20,134 bases of DNA from JAUVIB01 sp964424545 (GTDB lineage Bacteria > Calditrichota > Calditrichia > Calditrichales > Calditrichaceae), in contig CAYRJN010000055.1 in the NCBI GenBank assembly GCA_964424545.1, forward strand, positions 1 through 20,134. Reading direction: 5' to 3'. Of the stretch, positions 7,474-15,245 are shown one piece after another. Position numbers and translations under genes: made by a program. Position 1 is the stretch's first letter; every line of letters starts with the position of its first letter. Below the pieces are notes generated by a model. That model saw only the letters and a program-made list of their open reading frames with translations, did not search any database and had not been told where the DNA came from.

Positions 7474-8841
7474 TTAATAACCAAATTCTTTTTCTACTTC
7501 CGAAATCGCCTCTTCAATCATGTCCAGCCCCAAATCGGCATATTTTTCATCCATGATCAGCGGCGGAGACATACGCAAAATATGCCCGGCGGGAATCCAG
7601 GCCAATCCTTTGGCAAAGGCTTTGGTATAAACAAGTTTTCCGGCTTCCTCAAAAGGCTCCTTGGTCGCTTTATCCTTAACCAATTCAATACCGAGCAGAA
7701 AACCCTTCCCCTTTACGTCGCCTATGATGGGATGCTCTTCTTTCATCTTTTCCATACGGTTCATAAAATGGGCGCCGACTCTGCGCACGTTTTCCAATAT
7801 ATCCTCTTCTTCTATCACTTCAATCGACGCCAGAGCTGCGGCGCAGGCCATGGGATTACCGCCATAGCTTGACGATGCGGAAATTTTATCCAGCGCTTCG
7901 GCATATTCTTCTTTGACAACCATAGCCGTTACGGGAAATCCGTTACCGAAGGATTTACCAAGCGTAATAATATCGGGCGCAACATCCCAATGGTTAATAC
8001 AAAGCCATTCTCCGGTACGTCCCAAACCGGCCAGAACTTCGTCATCAAACAATAAAATCCCTTTGTCGTCACAAAACTTACGTAATTTCGGAAAATAATC
8101 TTCCGGCGGAAAAATAGAACCGCCCCAACCCTGCGCCGGTTCCAAAACGAAAGCGGACACATTGCCCACCGTACCTTCGCGGATAAAATCCTCATAAAAA
8201 TTAATATAGGCGTCCGTATCGATGTTGCCGTCTGCTTTTTTAAATAAAGGGCGATAAGGATCAGGACGCGGTACCATGTAAAAACCCGGCGCACGCGTGG
8301 GACCGTAACTGTACACATCGCCCCTGACCATCTGAGCCATACTTACCGCCGCCATACTTTTACCGTGAAAATCTCTAAAGCAGGAAATAAATTCATGATG
8401 ACCGTTTATGGCGCGGGCGGCGCGAATTCCGGCTTCCACGGCAGAAGTGCCGTCGCTATATAACTGTACGGCGTTTAATTTACCGGGAAAAATACCGGCC
8501 ATTTTTTCTAATAATTTCTCTTTTACCGGCGTAGTAAAATCATGACAGTTCATCAATTTTTTGGCCCATTTGGCTACCGCGCCGGATATCTTGGGATGGC
8601 TATGCCCGAGAGAAGCAACATAAATACCCGAGGAAAAATCGAGATAACGGTTGCCGTCCACATCGGTTAAAGTAATCCCGAAACCTTCTTCAAAGGCAAC
8701 GGGAAACAATTTAACTTGCGAAGATAATCCGCGAATATATTTACTCGCATTTTTATGCATCGTTTTGGATTTAGGGCCGGGCGGCGGCGTTATCAATTGC
8801 GGTATGCCCTGGGCGTTCTCTTTCCACCAATCTTTATTCAT
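7474..8841 (-). CDS. Class III PLP-dependent aminotransferase
   Basis: Protein of 455 residues, normal length for the family (4-aminobutyrate, ornithine and omega-amino acid:pyruvate aminotransferases). Visible features are: GNRYLDFSSGIYVASLGHSHP near 63-83; SDGTSAVEAGIRAAR near 129-143, the phosphate-binding turn; FHGKSMAAVS near 158-167; LLFDDEVLAGLGRTG near 263-277 with the Asp (267) that pairs with the pyridine nitrogen; and ITLGKSFGNGFP with the PLP-binding Lys296. The usual Gln of DEVQ is Leu270, a position that also varies in omega-transaminases. The enzyme moves an amino group between an amine or amino sugar/acid and a keto acid in the cytosol. AAGGAG precedes the ATG by ten bases. 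It is the last gene of the first block of the cluster. The amino donor and acceptor cannot be read from the sequence. Confidence 0.9.
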   Translation of the reverse strand: MNKDWWKENAQGIPQLITPPPGPKSKTMHKNASKYIRGLSSQVKLFPVAFEEGFGITLTDVDGNRYLDFSSGIYVASLGHSHPKISGAVAKWAKKLMNCHDFTTPVKEKLLEKMAGIFPGKLNAVQLYSDGTSAVEAGIRAARAINGHHEFISCFRDFHGKSMAAVSMAQMVRGDVYSYGPTRAPGFYMVPRPDPYRPLFKKADGNIDTDAYINFYEDFIREGTVGNVSAFVLEPAQGWGGSIFPPEDYFPKLRKFCDDKGILLFDDEVLAGLGRTGEWLCINHWDVAPDIITLGKSFGNGFPVTAMVVKEEYAEALDKISASSSYGGNPMACAAALASIEVIEEEDILENVRRVGAHFMNRMEKMKEEHPIIGDVKGKGFLLGIELVKDKATKEPFEEAGKLVYTKAFAKGLAWIPAGHILRMSPPLIMDEKYADLGLDMIEEAISEVEKEFGY

Positions 8842-8924
8842 AATTTCTGCGCTCCTTTTTATTGCTTTTCACATTCATTTTAATTTATCGTAGTCACGGG
8901 ATTATTTTTGTAAATCCGATTTTT

Positions 8925-9365
8925 TTATCGATTAATCTTTTCTTTTATTCTAAGTCGACATTTGGCCTGATCCGTTTGTGAACGATCCAGTTCATACTTA
9001 AATCCCAACGGCTCCAGAACTCTGCGATAAAGCACATCACAATGTTCGCAGTAATCGGTATAAGGTTCCAAATGTTTATATTCAAGCAGTCGCCCTTTGG
9101 AGGGACAATGATGCATGATTATGCTAAATTCTCCCGCCTCTTCGTCAAGCTCTATGGTGTAATCAGCCGCTTCCTCAGCCAGTGTTTTTTTCCAGTAAAT
9201 CCAACAACCGCGGATGCCGTTTTCCACAACCAGTTCTTTCAGTTTGGTTAAAAAAACATCCGAAAGATAGTTCCAAAAATCAACGACTGCCTCTTTACCC
9301 TCTTTTCGCTCGAGATATTTAAAAAGTTCGCTGTAAGCCGGAATAAATTCGGTGCAGGAGATCAA
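8925..9365 (-). CDS. Small Cys/His-containing protein, possibly related to L-2-amino-thiazoline-4-carboxylate hydrolase family
   Basis: Protein of 146 residues with a TTG start: GGAGG lies about five bases ahead and the start overlaps the preceding stop (TTGA), so it is translationally coupled to the gene before it. No signal peptide or membrane segment. Notable residues are IIMHHCPSKG in the middle and DYCEHCD toward the C-terminus, which could form a metal or thiol site. The helical N-terminal half followed by a beta-rich Cys/His half reminds me of the ATC-hydrolase (Pfam ATC_hydrolase) group, but this is a weak recognition. Its N-terminal pattern, xLKExxxENGIxxxxxxWKKTLxEEAAD, parallels that of the neighbouring 155-residue protein, so the pair may be diverged copies acting as a heterodimer. 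The function in the cluster is unknown. Confidence 0.7.
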   Translation of the reverse strand: MISCTEFIPAYSELFKYLERKEGKEAVVDFWNYLSDVFLTKLKELVVENGIRGCWIYWKKTLAEEAADYTIELDEEAGEFSIIMHHCPSKGRLLEYKHLEPYTDYCEHCDVLYRRVLEPLGFKYELDRSQTDQAKCRLRIKEKINR

Positions 9366-9829
9366 TTTATCCTCCTATAAAAGCGTACCGTATAAGCGCT
9401 GTTCTCATCATTGTATTCCATAATTTCAACATCATAAGGAGTATCGCAACAGAGGCTCTTCATAACGGTTTTAACCGTTTCGGAAAACATTGGCGAAACG
9501 ATATGCCCTTGCAATTGTATATGCTTGTATGCAGGCGACGATTCAAGACGCATTAGCAAATCGTTTTTCCCCAATTGCATATTGAATTCGGCGCCTTCAA
9601 TCTTATAAATATCCTCATAGCGCTGCTTTAGAGCCGTTAAGCCTTTTTCTTTAAGCGTTTCTTTCAAGGGGATATAATATGCTTCCGTAAATTGTTGCAG
9701 ATATTCGCGCACGGCGTTTGCACCGAAACGCCGATATAAATAATCGACAACGTAATTTAATGCGATATGAAAATCTTTATGATAATAAAAATTATCCGCC
9801 GCTTTTTGCCTTATACGCTCTTTGGCCAT
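9362..9829 (-). CDS. Small conserved-looking protein, likely partner and distant paralogue of the next gene
   Basis: Protein of 155 residues, predicted soluble and cytosolic, with a strong AAGGAAGG site before the ATG. The N-terminal part is helical (HIALNYVVDYLYRRFG, then an amphipathic PLKETLKEKGLTALKQRY stretch). The C-terminal part is a beta-rich segment that includes SLCCDTPYDVEIMEY and ends in an aromatic strand. The order of elements matches the 146-residue protein that follows, with a four-base overlap between the genes. The His-His-Cys-Pro motif of that protein is missing here; the Cys-Cys near residue 127 is the only thiol cluster. It could therefore be a structural or regulatory half of a two-subunit enzyme. 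I do not recognise a specific function; ATC-hydrolase-like is the closest impression and is unproven. Confidence 0.7.
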   Translation of the reverse strand: MAKERIRQKAADNFYYHKDFHIALNYVVDYLYRRFGANAVREYLQQFTEAYYIPLKETLKEKGLTALKQRYEDIYKIEGAEFNMQLGKNDLLMRLESSPAYKHIQLQGHIVSPMFSETVKTVMKSLCCDTPYDVEIMEYNDENSAYTVRFYRRIN

Positions 9830-9854
9830 AACGCCTTCCTTTTTACGCCCGTTT

Positions 9855-10631
9855 TTATCTATTTACCTTGCTCTTAAATCCGGCTATTAGTTCCCTGCAA
9901 TAGTTTCCTACGGCAACAACGTCGGAACCGATGGCGAGAAATTGATAACCGAGAGCAACCATATCTTCAAGATTATCTATGGAGGTCGGGATGCCCGCAT
10001 ATTTACCGTATTTGGCGGCGGTTTCCGCCACCATTTTTCGCGCTTCAAGCAATTGGGGATTTTGCCAATCGCCCGGTGCGCCGATACCTTGACTAAAATC
10101 GGCAGGACCGAAAAACAACATATCTATACCCTCAAGCGCGGCGATGGCGTCCAGTTCTTCGAGCGCTTCGGGGTCTTCAATTTGCAAAACAATAAAAGTC
10201 CGATCATTGGCTTGTTCCAAATAATGTGAATAATCCAGCATAGCATAATTCCCGTCGGTATTACCGCCGTCAAGTGGTCGGCGGCCGACAGGATGAAAGC
10301 GGGTAGTATGAACGACATTGCGCGCTTCCTTCGAATTCATAACATGCGGCACCATAATGCCCGCCGCGCCCATCTCAAGCGGTTTGATATAGCCGCTGTA
10401 ACTGCCGCGGGGTACGCGCACCATAACATCCGTATTATGACTCCGAGCCGCCCAAATATGCGCCTGCAGTTCCGACCAATCTTTAGCCATGTGTTCACGA
10501 TCTATCCACAGACAATCGAAACCGTTTAAGCCGGCAATATCGGATGCTTGAGCATCAAAATGGACGTTGAAACAAGTAACAATCTCGCCCGCCCTTAATT
10601 TTTTAACAACGCGGCTCTGCCGAACTTCCAT
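9855..10631 (-). CDS. HpcH/HpaI-family class II aldolase (2-keto-3-deoxy acid aldolase type)
   Basis: Protein of 258 residues, typical for the family. Motifs in order are: FDCLWIDREHMAKDW with the catalytic His47; VRVPRGSYSGYIKPLEMGAAGIMVPHV with Arg72, which binds the pyruvate carboxylate; LQIEDPEALEELDAI with metal ligand Glu152; and FFGPADFSQGIG with metal ligand Asp178. Family enzymes such as HpaI and GarL use a divalent metal to split 2-keto-3-deoxy or 4-hydroxy-2-keto acids into pyruvate and an aldehyde, in the cytosol. This would be a late step of a sugar-acid or amino-sugar pathway and fits the DeoR regulator and the other carbohydrate-type enzymes around it. GAGGAG lies eight bases before the ATG. 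Which aldehyde is released is unknown. Confidence 0.9.
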   Translation of the reverse strand: MEVRQSRVVKKLRAGEIVTCFNVHFDAQASDIAGLNGFDCLWIDREHMAKDWSELQAHIWAARSHNTDVMVRVPRGSYSGYIKPLEMGAAGIMVPHVMNSKEARNVVHTTRFHPVGRRPLDGGNTDGNYAMLDYSHYLEQANDRTFIVLQIEDPEALEELDAIAALEGIDMLFFGPADFSQGIGAPGDWQNPQLLEARKMVAETAAKYGKYAGIPTSIDNLEDMVALGYQFLAIGSDVVAVGNYCRELIAGFKSKVNR

Positions 10632-10769
10632 GCTTTATTCTCCTCTCTTCCCATCAATTGGAATTAATATTTTTACACTTGCTCGCAACCCGGACCGGTG
10701 ATATCCGTTTCTTCAAGAATTAATATTAAACCTTCCCTATTGCTATGTACAAAAGTAATGCATTTAGCG

Positions 10770-11528
10770 CTATACAAGGATTACTTCCACACCGGCCTCT
10801 TCAAATCGTCTTCTCTCCTCTTCGTTCAAAGCCGCATCGGTTATTATTTTATCCAATTCCGAAACTTTACTGACCACGCCTATGCTTTTACGTCCGAATT
10901 TTGTTGAATCCGCCAATAAAATCCTCTCCGCCGCAGCCTGCATCATCAAACGAACGGTCTTTGCTTCGACAATATCGGGCGTGGTTAAACCGGCCGTAAA
11001 ATCGACACCGTCGATACCCATAAATATTTTGTCGGCAAAAATATTCTTCAGCGTTTCATCAGCCAAGGGACCGGTCAGCATTAACGAATCCATATCCATT
11101 TCACCGCCCGTCAGAATCACTTTATTGTCGCTTTTTGAAAATTCCGAGGCAACGTTCAATGAATTGGTAATAACGGTTATTTCTTCCAAATTTTTTAATT
11201 TACGCGCAAATTGTAAGGTAGTGGAGCCGGAATCAACGATTAGAACATCGCCGCGTTTTACCAAAGAAACGGCATAATCGGCAATGCGCCCCTTTTCCGC
11301 AATGCGGATCTTTTCCTTTTCCGATAATGATAAGCCGTTAAATAAGGACTGACGACCGATAGCTCCGCCGTGAACGCGCTTAATCTCCCCCATCTCTTCC
11401 AATATCTTCAAATCCCGCCTAATGGTGACGGACGATGTTTTAAAACGATCGCAAAGTTCGTTTACAAAAACGCGTTTTTTTTCAACCACCAATTCTTTTA
11501 TGATGCGGCGGCGTTCTTCGCTAAAAAT
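10770..11528 (-). CDS. DeoR-family transcriptional regulator, apparent AUU start
   Basis: Read from the ATT at 11526-11528 the protein is 252 residues, the usual DeoR length, and begins MFSEERRRIIKELV as the family does. The helix-turn-helix is at about 21-41 with the signature VTIRRDL, then RVHGGA, then the DeoR C-terminal sensor domain (DVLIVDSGSTTLQFARKL; later GIDGVDFTAGLTTPD and ADSTKFGRKSIGVVS). AGGAG (11536-11540) sits seven bases ahead of the ATT. An in-frame TAA lies at 11532-11534, and there is no ATG, GTG or TTG before Leu13-Val14, so an ordinary start (TTG at 11492) would remove the first helix. It probably represses the cluster and responds to a phosphorylated sugar intermediate, as most of the family do. 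It lies first in the cluster, 138 bp before the aldolase gene. Confidence 0.88.
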   Translation of the reverse strand: MFSEERRRIIKELVVEKKRVFVNELCDRFKTSSVTIRRDLKILEEMGEIKRVHGGAIGRQSLFNGLSLSEKEKIRIAEKGRIADYAVSLVKRGDVLIVDSGSTTLQFARKLKNLEEITVITNSLNVASEFSKSDNKVILTGGEMDMDSLMLTGPLADETLKNIFADKIFMGIDGVDFTAGLTTPDIVEAKTVRLMMQAAAERILLADSTKFGRKSIGVVSKVSELDKIITDAALNEEERRRFEEAGVEVILV

Positions 11529-11985
11529 GGTTTATCTCCTATTATTTAAAAAGCAATACGGCGATTTATTAACAGTCATAGATTGCTTATGAAACAATTT
11601 TCCATGATTAAAACATTCTTTTTCTTTCGCTTGTGAACAATTTATGAACGTTTTGAACAAAATGCAAGAAACTTTATCTTTCATTCGATAATTATTTATT
11701 CTTTGGCGCTTTGAGCGGACAGGAGAACTGGCTAAAAGCCAAAATCACCGTCAATGAAAAAGAGATTAATGAAAAAATTTGTGCAGAATAAGGACCTAAG
11801 CGGTTTACATAAAACTAAAGACGAAATCGCTACGGCGCGCGTAGAGATACAACGATTGAAGAGCAAGTTAGAAATGGGTGTCCTTGCTATCCCGGCTATT
11901 CGGGTGCAGCATTCCTTGATAGTCTTGATCGCGTTTTACCATACTTACGGGATACTGGCAATAACAGGTAGTTGGCATGTTTAAT
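11529..11985. other. 457-bp region upstream of the DeoR gene
   Basis: Contains the candidate promoter and GTTCA repeats listed separately. A plus-strand frame from 11754 to 11984 could encode 76 residues with a short coiled-coil-like stretch (KTKDEIATARVEIQRLKSK) and a hydrophobic end, but no ribosome site stands before either possible ATG. A second overlapping frame (11657-11791) ends in KEINEKICAE without a start codon. These may be decayed coding remnants or chance. Confidence 0.4.
11634..11667 (-). promoter_or_regulatory. Candidate promoter of the cluster with three GTTCA direct repeats
   Basis: On the minus strand a TTGCAT (-35, 11662-11667) and a TAAATT (-10, 11639-11644) are 17 bp apart. 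Three copies of GTTCA (11654-11658, 11645-11649, 11634-11638) lie between and just after them. Short direct repeats over the promoter are a common operator form for DeoR-type repressors, so this is a plausible autoregulated promoter about 110 bp ahead of the DeoR start. The match to the -10/-35 consensus is only moderate. Confidence 0.4.
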
Positions 11986-13023
11986 TTATTTTACGATGCT
12001 ATTTTTTCTCGTCATACGTTTTTCCAACCCCAAGCCCGGCTTTTGCGAATAAATCAAGCGGCCCTGTTCCACCTTTACGCCGCTAAAAGGATCGTTGGCA
12101 ATCAATAAATTTCCGTCCAAATCTATCCAGCGGGCATAGGGGGCTAATTGAGCGGCGGCGGATATAGCGACAGAAGTTTCTATCATACAGCCCAGCATAA
12201 CATCCATATCAAAGGTCTGCGCAAGATGAATCATTCTTAGCGCTTCCAAAATACCGCCGGATTTCATCAATTTAATATTGATGCCGTCAAAGGCCTGGCG
12301 GAGAGCTGGAATATCACGGGCTGTTTTAATGGACTCGTCGGCAATGAGCGGAGTATCAAAGCGTTCCTTTAACCAGGCCGTCTCCTCGTTCATTCCGGCG
12401 GGCAGGGGCTGTTCGATAAGCTCAATATTTTTCTTCATTAGAGATTCTATTCTTTTTGCCGCCGTCTCCTTATCGTTCCAGCCTTCGTTGGCGTCCACGC
12501 GCAGCGGTTTATCGGTGATCCCGCGGATGGTTTTTATAATCTCTTTATCGTTGTTACCGCCCAACTTAACTTTTAAAACGGGAAACGCTTCCGCCTGCCG
12601 TACTTTTTCGCGAATTATATCCGGCGTATCGATACCGATGGAATAGGAGGTAGGCGGCGATTTTGAAATATCCAGGCCGAAATATCGATAAAGCGGAATA
12701 TGTAAAGCCTTACCTATCCAGTCCATAACCGCCATATCCAAAGCCGCTTTGGCGCAGCTTTGATTTTTTATACTATTATCAACTTCCACTTTTAAAGAGA
12801 TGACTTTAAATAAATCCTTATCAAAGAGCGGCGATACTTTTTTGATCTCGGCAATGGTTTTATCGGCGTTTTCTCCGTAACGCACATTAGGCGCCGCCTC
12901 GCCATAGGCGCTTATGCCGTCTTTTTGCAATTCGACAATTACATTATCTTTAAACAGACTGCTATTACGCGAAATGGTCCATACATTTTTCAATTGCAGT
13001 CGTATCTTTGAAGTTTTCAGCAT
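11986..13023 (-). CDS. L-Ala-D/L-Glu-type dipeptide epimerase (enolase superfamily)
   Basis: Protein of 345 residues with the mandelate racemase/muconate lactonizing enzyme fold. The N-terminal capping domain includes YGEAAPNVRYGE. The barrel carries LKVKLGG (KxK, Lys151/Lys153), RVDANEGW (Asp177), LIEQPLP (Glu204), LIADES (Asp229) as metal ligands and acid/base residues, and INIKLMKSGGI with the second catalytic Lys251. The C-terminal DLDG (Asp301, Asp303) is the signature that binds the dipeptide amino group, which separates dipeptide epimerases from other members. It interconverts L- and D-configured second residues, typically L-Ala-D-Glu from murein, in the cytosol for peptidoglycan recycling. 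Specificity may differ, since many relatives accept other dipeptides. AAAGGGA precedes the ATG by nine bases. It is divergent from the sigma factor gene and monocistronic. Confidence 0.9.
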   Translation of the reverse strand: MLKTSKIRLQLKNVWTISRNSSLFKDNVIVELQKDGISAYGEAAPNVRYGENADKTIAEIKKVSPLFDKDLFKVISLKVEVDNSIKNQSCAKAALDMAVMDWIGKALHIPLYRYFGLDISKSPPTSYSIGIDTPDIIREKVRQAEAFPVLKVKLGGNNDKEIIKTIRGITDKPLRVDANEGWNDKETAAKRIESLMKKNIELIEQPLPAGMNEETAWLKERFDTPLIADESIKTARDIPALRQAFDGINIKLMKSGGILEALRMIHLAQTFDMDVMLGCMIETSVAISAAAQLAPYARWIDLDGNLLIANDPFSGVKVEQGRLIYSQKPGLGLEKRMTRKNSIVK

Positions 13024-13273
13024 CTCAAATTTCCCTTTCCGGCGTAAAATACGATGTTGTTAATTTGTCCAATTTTGTTAAAACATTCAAACTTTTTATA
13101 CAATTTACGGAAAAAATATGAATATATTTCTTCTATATGTGACAACGGTTACAGGTTTGATATGACGCTACGCACAACATCCGATAGGATTGACGAAGGT
13201 CACTTCATTAATAACGGACGGACTTTAGTTTGTATGCAGAGTTTTATAAAGAAACCTTTAAAGGAGGTGCCGA

Positions 13274-14125
13274 ATGAACGCCGGTTTAGATCATGGAGAA
13301 AAGAATTTAACGCGCTATTTAAACGATATCAGCGCCCTTCCGCTAATCGAGGCGCAGGAAGAAGTATCGCTGGCCAAGCGTATCAAAAAGAATGACCGTG
13401 ACGCGCTGGCCGAATTGGTGAAAGCCAATTTGCGTTTTGTAATCAGTATCGCCAAAAATTATCGCAATCAGGGACTGCCTTTAAATGATTTAATCAATGA
13501 AGGTAATCTGGGATTAATCGAAGCGGCGCAGCGGTTTGATGAAACTCGCGGATATAAATTCATTTCCTACGCCGTTTGGTGGATCAGACAGCGCATTTTG
13601 CAGGCCATTCAAGAAAATTCACGACTTATCCGGCTGCCGCAAAACAAAATAAAAGATATCTCAAAATTAAATCGAACTCACGGCCGTCTTGAGCAGGAAT
13701 TGGAACGCGAACCGACCGATTTGGAAATTGCCGAAGAATTAAACGTGAGCAGTCATGAAGTCAGCGCTCTTTTTGAACGCTCAAATCATACCATTTCACT
13801 TGATGCACCCATAAATGGCCCATCCGGTTCAGCCTTGCTGGAGCTGATTGTCGATCCCGAAGCCGAAGCGGCCGACCATCATTTGAGCAAAGAATCGCTG
13901 AAAAAGGAGTTAAAATCCGTTTTCAAAACATTAACGAAACGGGAAGAAGAGGTTATCAAACTCTATTTCGGATTAGAAGACGGTAGAACGCATACGCTTG
14001 CCGAAATATCCGCGCAATTTTCATTAACAAGAGAACGCGTCAGACAAATCAAAGAAAGGGCATTATCCAAACTACGTCATAAATCAAGGAGTAAAAATTT
14101 GCAAAACTTTTTAAGCAACGCTTGA
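13274..14125 (+). CDS. RNA polymerase sigma-70 factor, short RpoD/group 1-2 type
   Basis: Protein of 283 residues. Region 1.2 (LTRYLNDISALPLIEAQEE, about 12-30) is followed by region 2 (LVKANLRFVISIAKNYRNQG to RGYKFISYAVWWIRQRI, about 48-110), including the 2.3/2.4 promoter-melting and -10 contact helix. Next are region 3 (SRLIRLPQNKIKDISKLN to ISLDAP) and region 4 (LTKREEEVIKLYFGLED; helix-turn-helix TLAEISAQFSLTRERVRQIKERAL, about 240-265). Region 1.1 and the long non-conserved insert of proteobacterial RpoD are missing. The length and layout equal the primary sigma factors of Bacteroidota and relatives, so this is either the main sigma factor or a close stationary/stress paralogue. A strong AAGGAGGT (13261-13268) precedes the ATG; a palindrome, CCTTTAAAGG (13255-13264), partly overlaps it and might modulate translation. 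It converges with the TPR gene. Confidence 0.93.
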   Translation: MNAGLDHGEKNLTRYLNDISALPLIEAQEEVSLAKRIKKNDRDALAELVKANLRFVISIAKNYRNQGLPLNDLINEGNLGLIEAAQRFDETRGYKFISYAVWWIRQRILQAIQENSRLIRLPQNKIKDISKLNRTHGRLEQELEREPTDLEIAEELNVSSHEVSALFERSNHTISLDAPINGPSGSALLELIVDPEAEAADHHLSKESLKKELKSVFKTLTKREEEVIKLYFGLEDGRTHTLAEISAQFSLTRERVRQIKERALSKLRHKSRSKNLQNFLSNA

Positions 14126-14138
14126 AAAACAGATGTAT

Positions 14139-14891
14139 TTAATAAGAAGCGGTGTTAATAATAGGCATGATCGATTGTTCAAAATTCTTCTCGGCATTAT
14201 CAAGCTTACGCAGATCGGTGCGCATTACATCGGCATTGGTATGAAATTCAATCGGATAGTACGGATACAATTCTTTATTCGTGCCGCGTCTCGGAGGAAC
14301 ATCGTGTTGCAACTCTACAAGGAATAAGGCCTGATATAAATAAGTGCGCGCTTTTTCCATTTCACCGTTTTGCATAAGAGCGCTGGCCTTTAGATGAATA
14401 TAAACAGCGCAGGAGGGATTGCGTACAATGGAAAGATTGACATATTGCAATGCTTGACGATAATCATGCCGTTCATAATACGCGACCGCGGCGAGATAAG
14501 TAAGATATTCGTCTTCGGAATATTTCGACGCAATATTTTTAATATAACGATAATACTTTTTACGATAGTTATCCCAGGCAAGACGGCTGTTCATCTCAAA
14601 TATACGATGTATCAAATCGGGATTGATTTGCGAAAAGCGCCCTTCAAATTCGGAATAAATCTCAAGAGTTCTTTCCAGACTGAACGGTTCATCATCAAAA
14701 AGATCCGGCGCTTTGGTTTTCGGTCTATTGACGATACGTTCAACTTCTTCGGGATTATTTTTCTGAAATACTTCATTGCCGATTTCGAAAATACTATTTA
14801 CGGATTCCAAGGTGAATGTTGTATTATAATTGCGGCTGCAAAATATGGAATAAATTTCATTAACGGTTTTATCGATATCTGTTTTTTTCAT
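14139..14891 (-). CDS. TPR-repeat protein of unknown function
   Basis: Protein of 250 residues with no signal peptide, membrane segment or catalytic motif. Helical throughout. Residues about 127-160 (EYLTYLAAVAYYERHDYRQALQYVNLSIVRNP) and 163-193 (IHLKASALMQNGEMEKARTYLYQAL) fit the tetratricopeptide consensus; the N-terminal 120 residues are not recognisable. TPR domains mediate protein contacts, and nothing in the context indicates the partner. It has no clear ribosome site before its ATG, unlike most genes here, and ends only 13 bp from the converging sigma-factor gene. Confidence 0.75.
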   Translation of the reverse strand: MKKTDIDKTVNEIYSIFCSRNYNTTFTLESVNSIFEIGNEVFQKNNPEEVERIVNRPKTKAPDLFDDEPFSLERTLEIYSEFEGRFSQINPDLIHRIFEMNSRLAWDNYRKKYYRYIKNIASKYSEDEYLTYLAAVAYYERHDYRQALQYVNLSIVRNPSCAVYIHLKASALMQNGEMEKARTYLYQALFLVELQHDVPPRRGTNKELYPYYPIEFHTNADVMRTDLRKLDNAEKNFEQSIMPIINTASY

Positions 14892-15245
14892 TTTTTAACC
14901 CGAAAAATTTTAATAACACAAAAATTTCGCCAATTTTATCCATGCTATCTGTGATTTATCGCATGAAACATTGCGCTAATCCGCTAAACAGCGGAACATT
15001 TTATCTGTTTATCTTAAAACCTTGCGACGATCTTAAATTTAAATATTTCCATACCAATCGGCAAGCATATTTTTTAAGACACGCGCTTTTTTCTTAACTT
15101 TTTTATTTGCCTAAAATTTTTGCGCCACCTACTACTATTTCATGACAACAAGTAAATTTATACCCTGGCAAACGGGCAATATATAACCGTTACCAACGTT
15201 ATGTCTATTAAAGATATAAAAGCCACTTTACATAAAAAGAAAAGT
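14892..15245. other. 354-bp gap between the TPR and oligopeptidase genes
   Basis: No gene seen. Two small inverted repeats occur: TCCGCT/AGCGGA (14980-14985 and 14990-14995, AAAC loop) and an imperfect ATAACCGTT/AACGTTAT pair at 15183-15202, about 45 bp past the oligopeptidase stop. Neither has the T-run expected for an intrinsic terminator. The region should contain the promoter of the TPR gene, but I cannot name it. Confidence 0.5.

Noticed and set aside
7342..7872. 176-codon plus-strand frame
   Set aside because: Mostly antisense to the aminotransferase gene, whose motifs are complete; a shadow frame.
13054..13395. 113-codon plus-strand frame upstream of and into the sigma factor gene
   Set aside because: Overlaps the sigma factor start in a different frame and has no recognisable content.
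14394..14954. 186-codon plus-strand frame
   Set aside because: Antisense to the TPR gene; Ile/Phe-rich translation typical of a complementary shadow.
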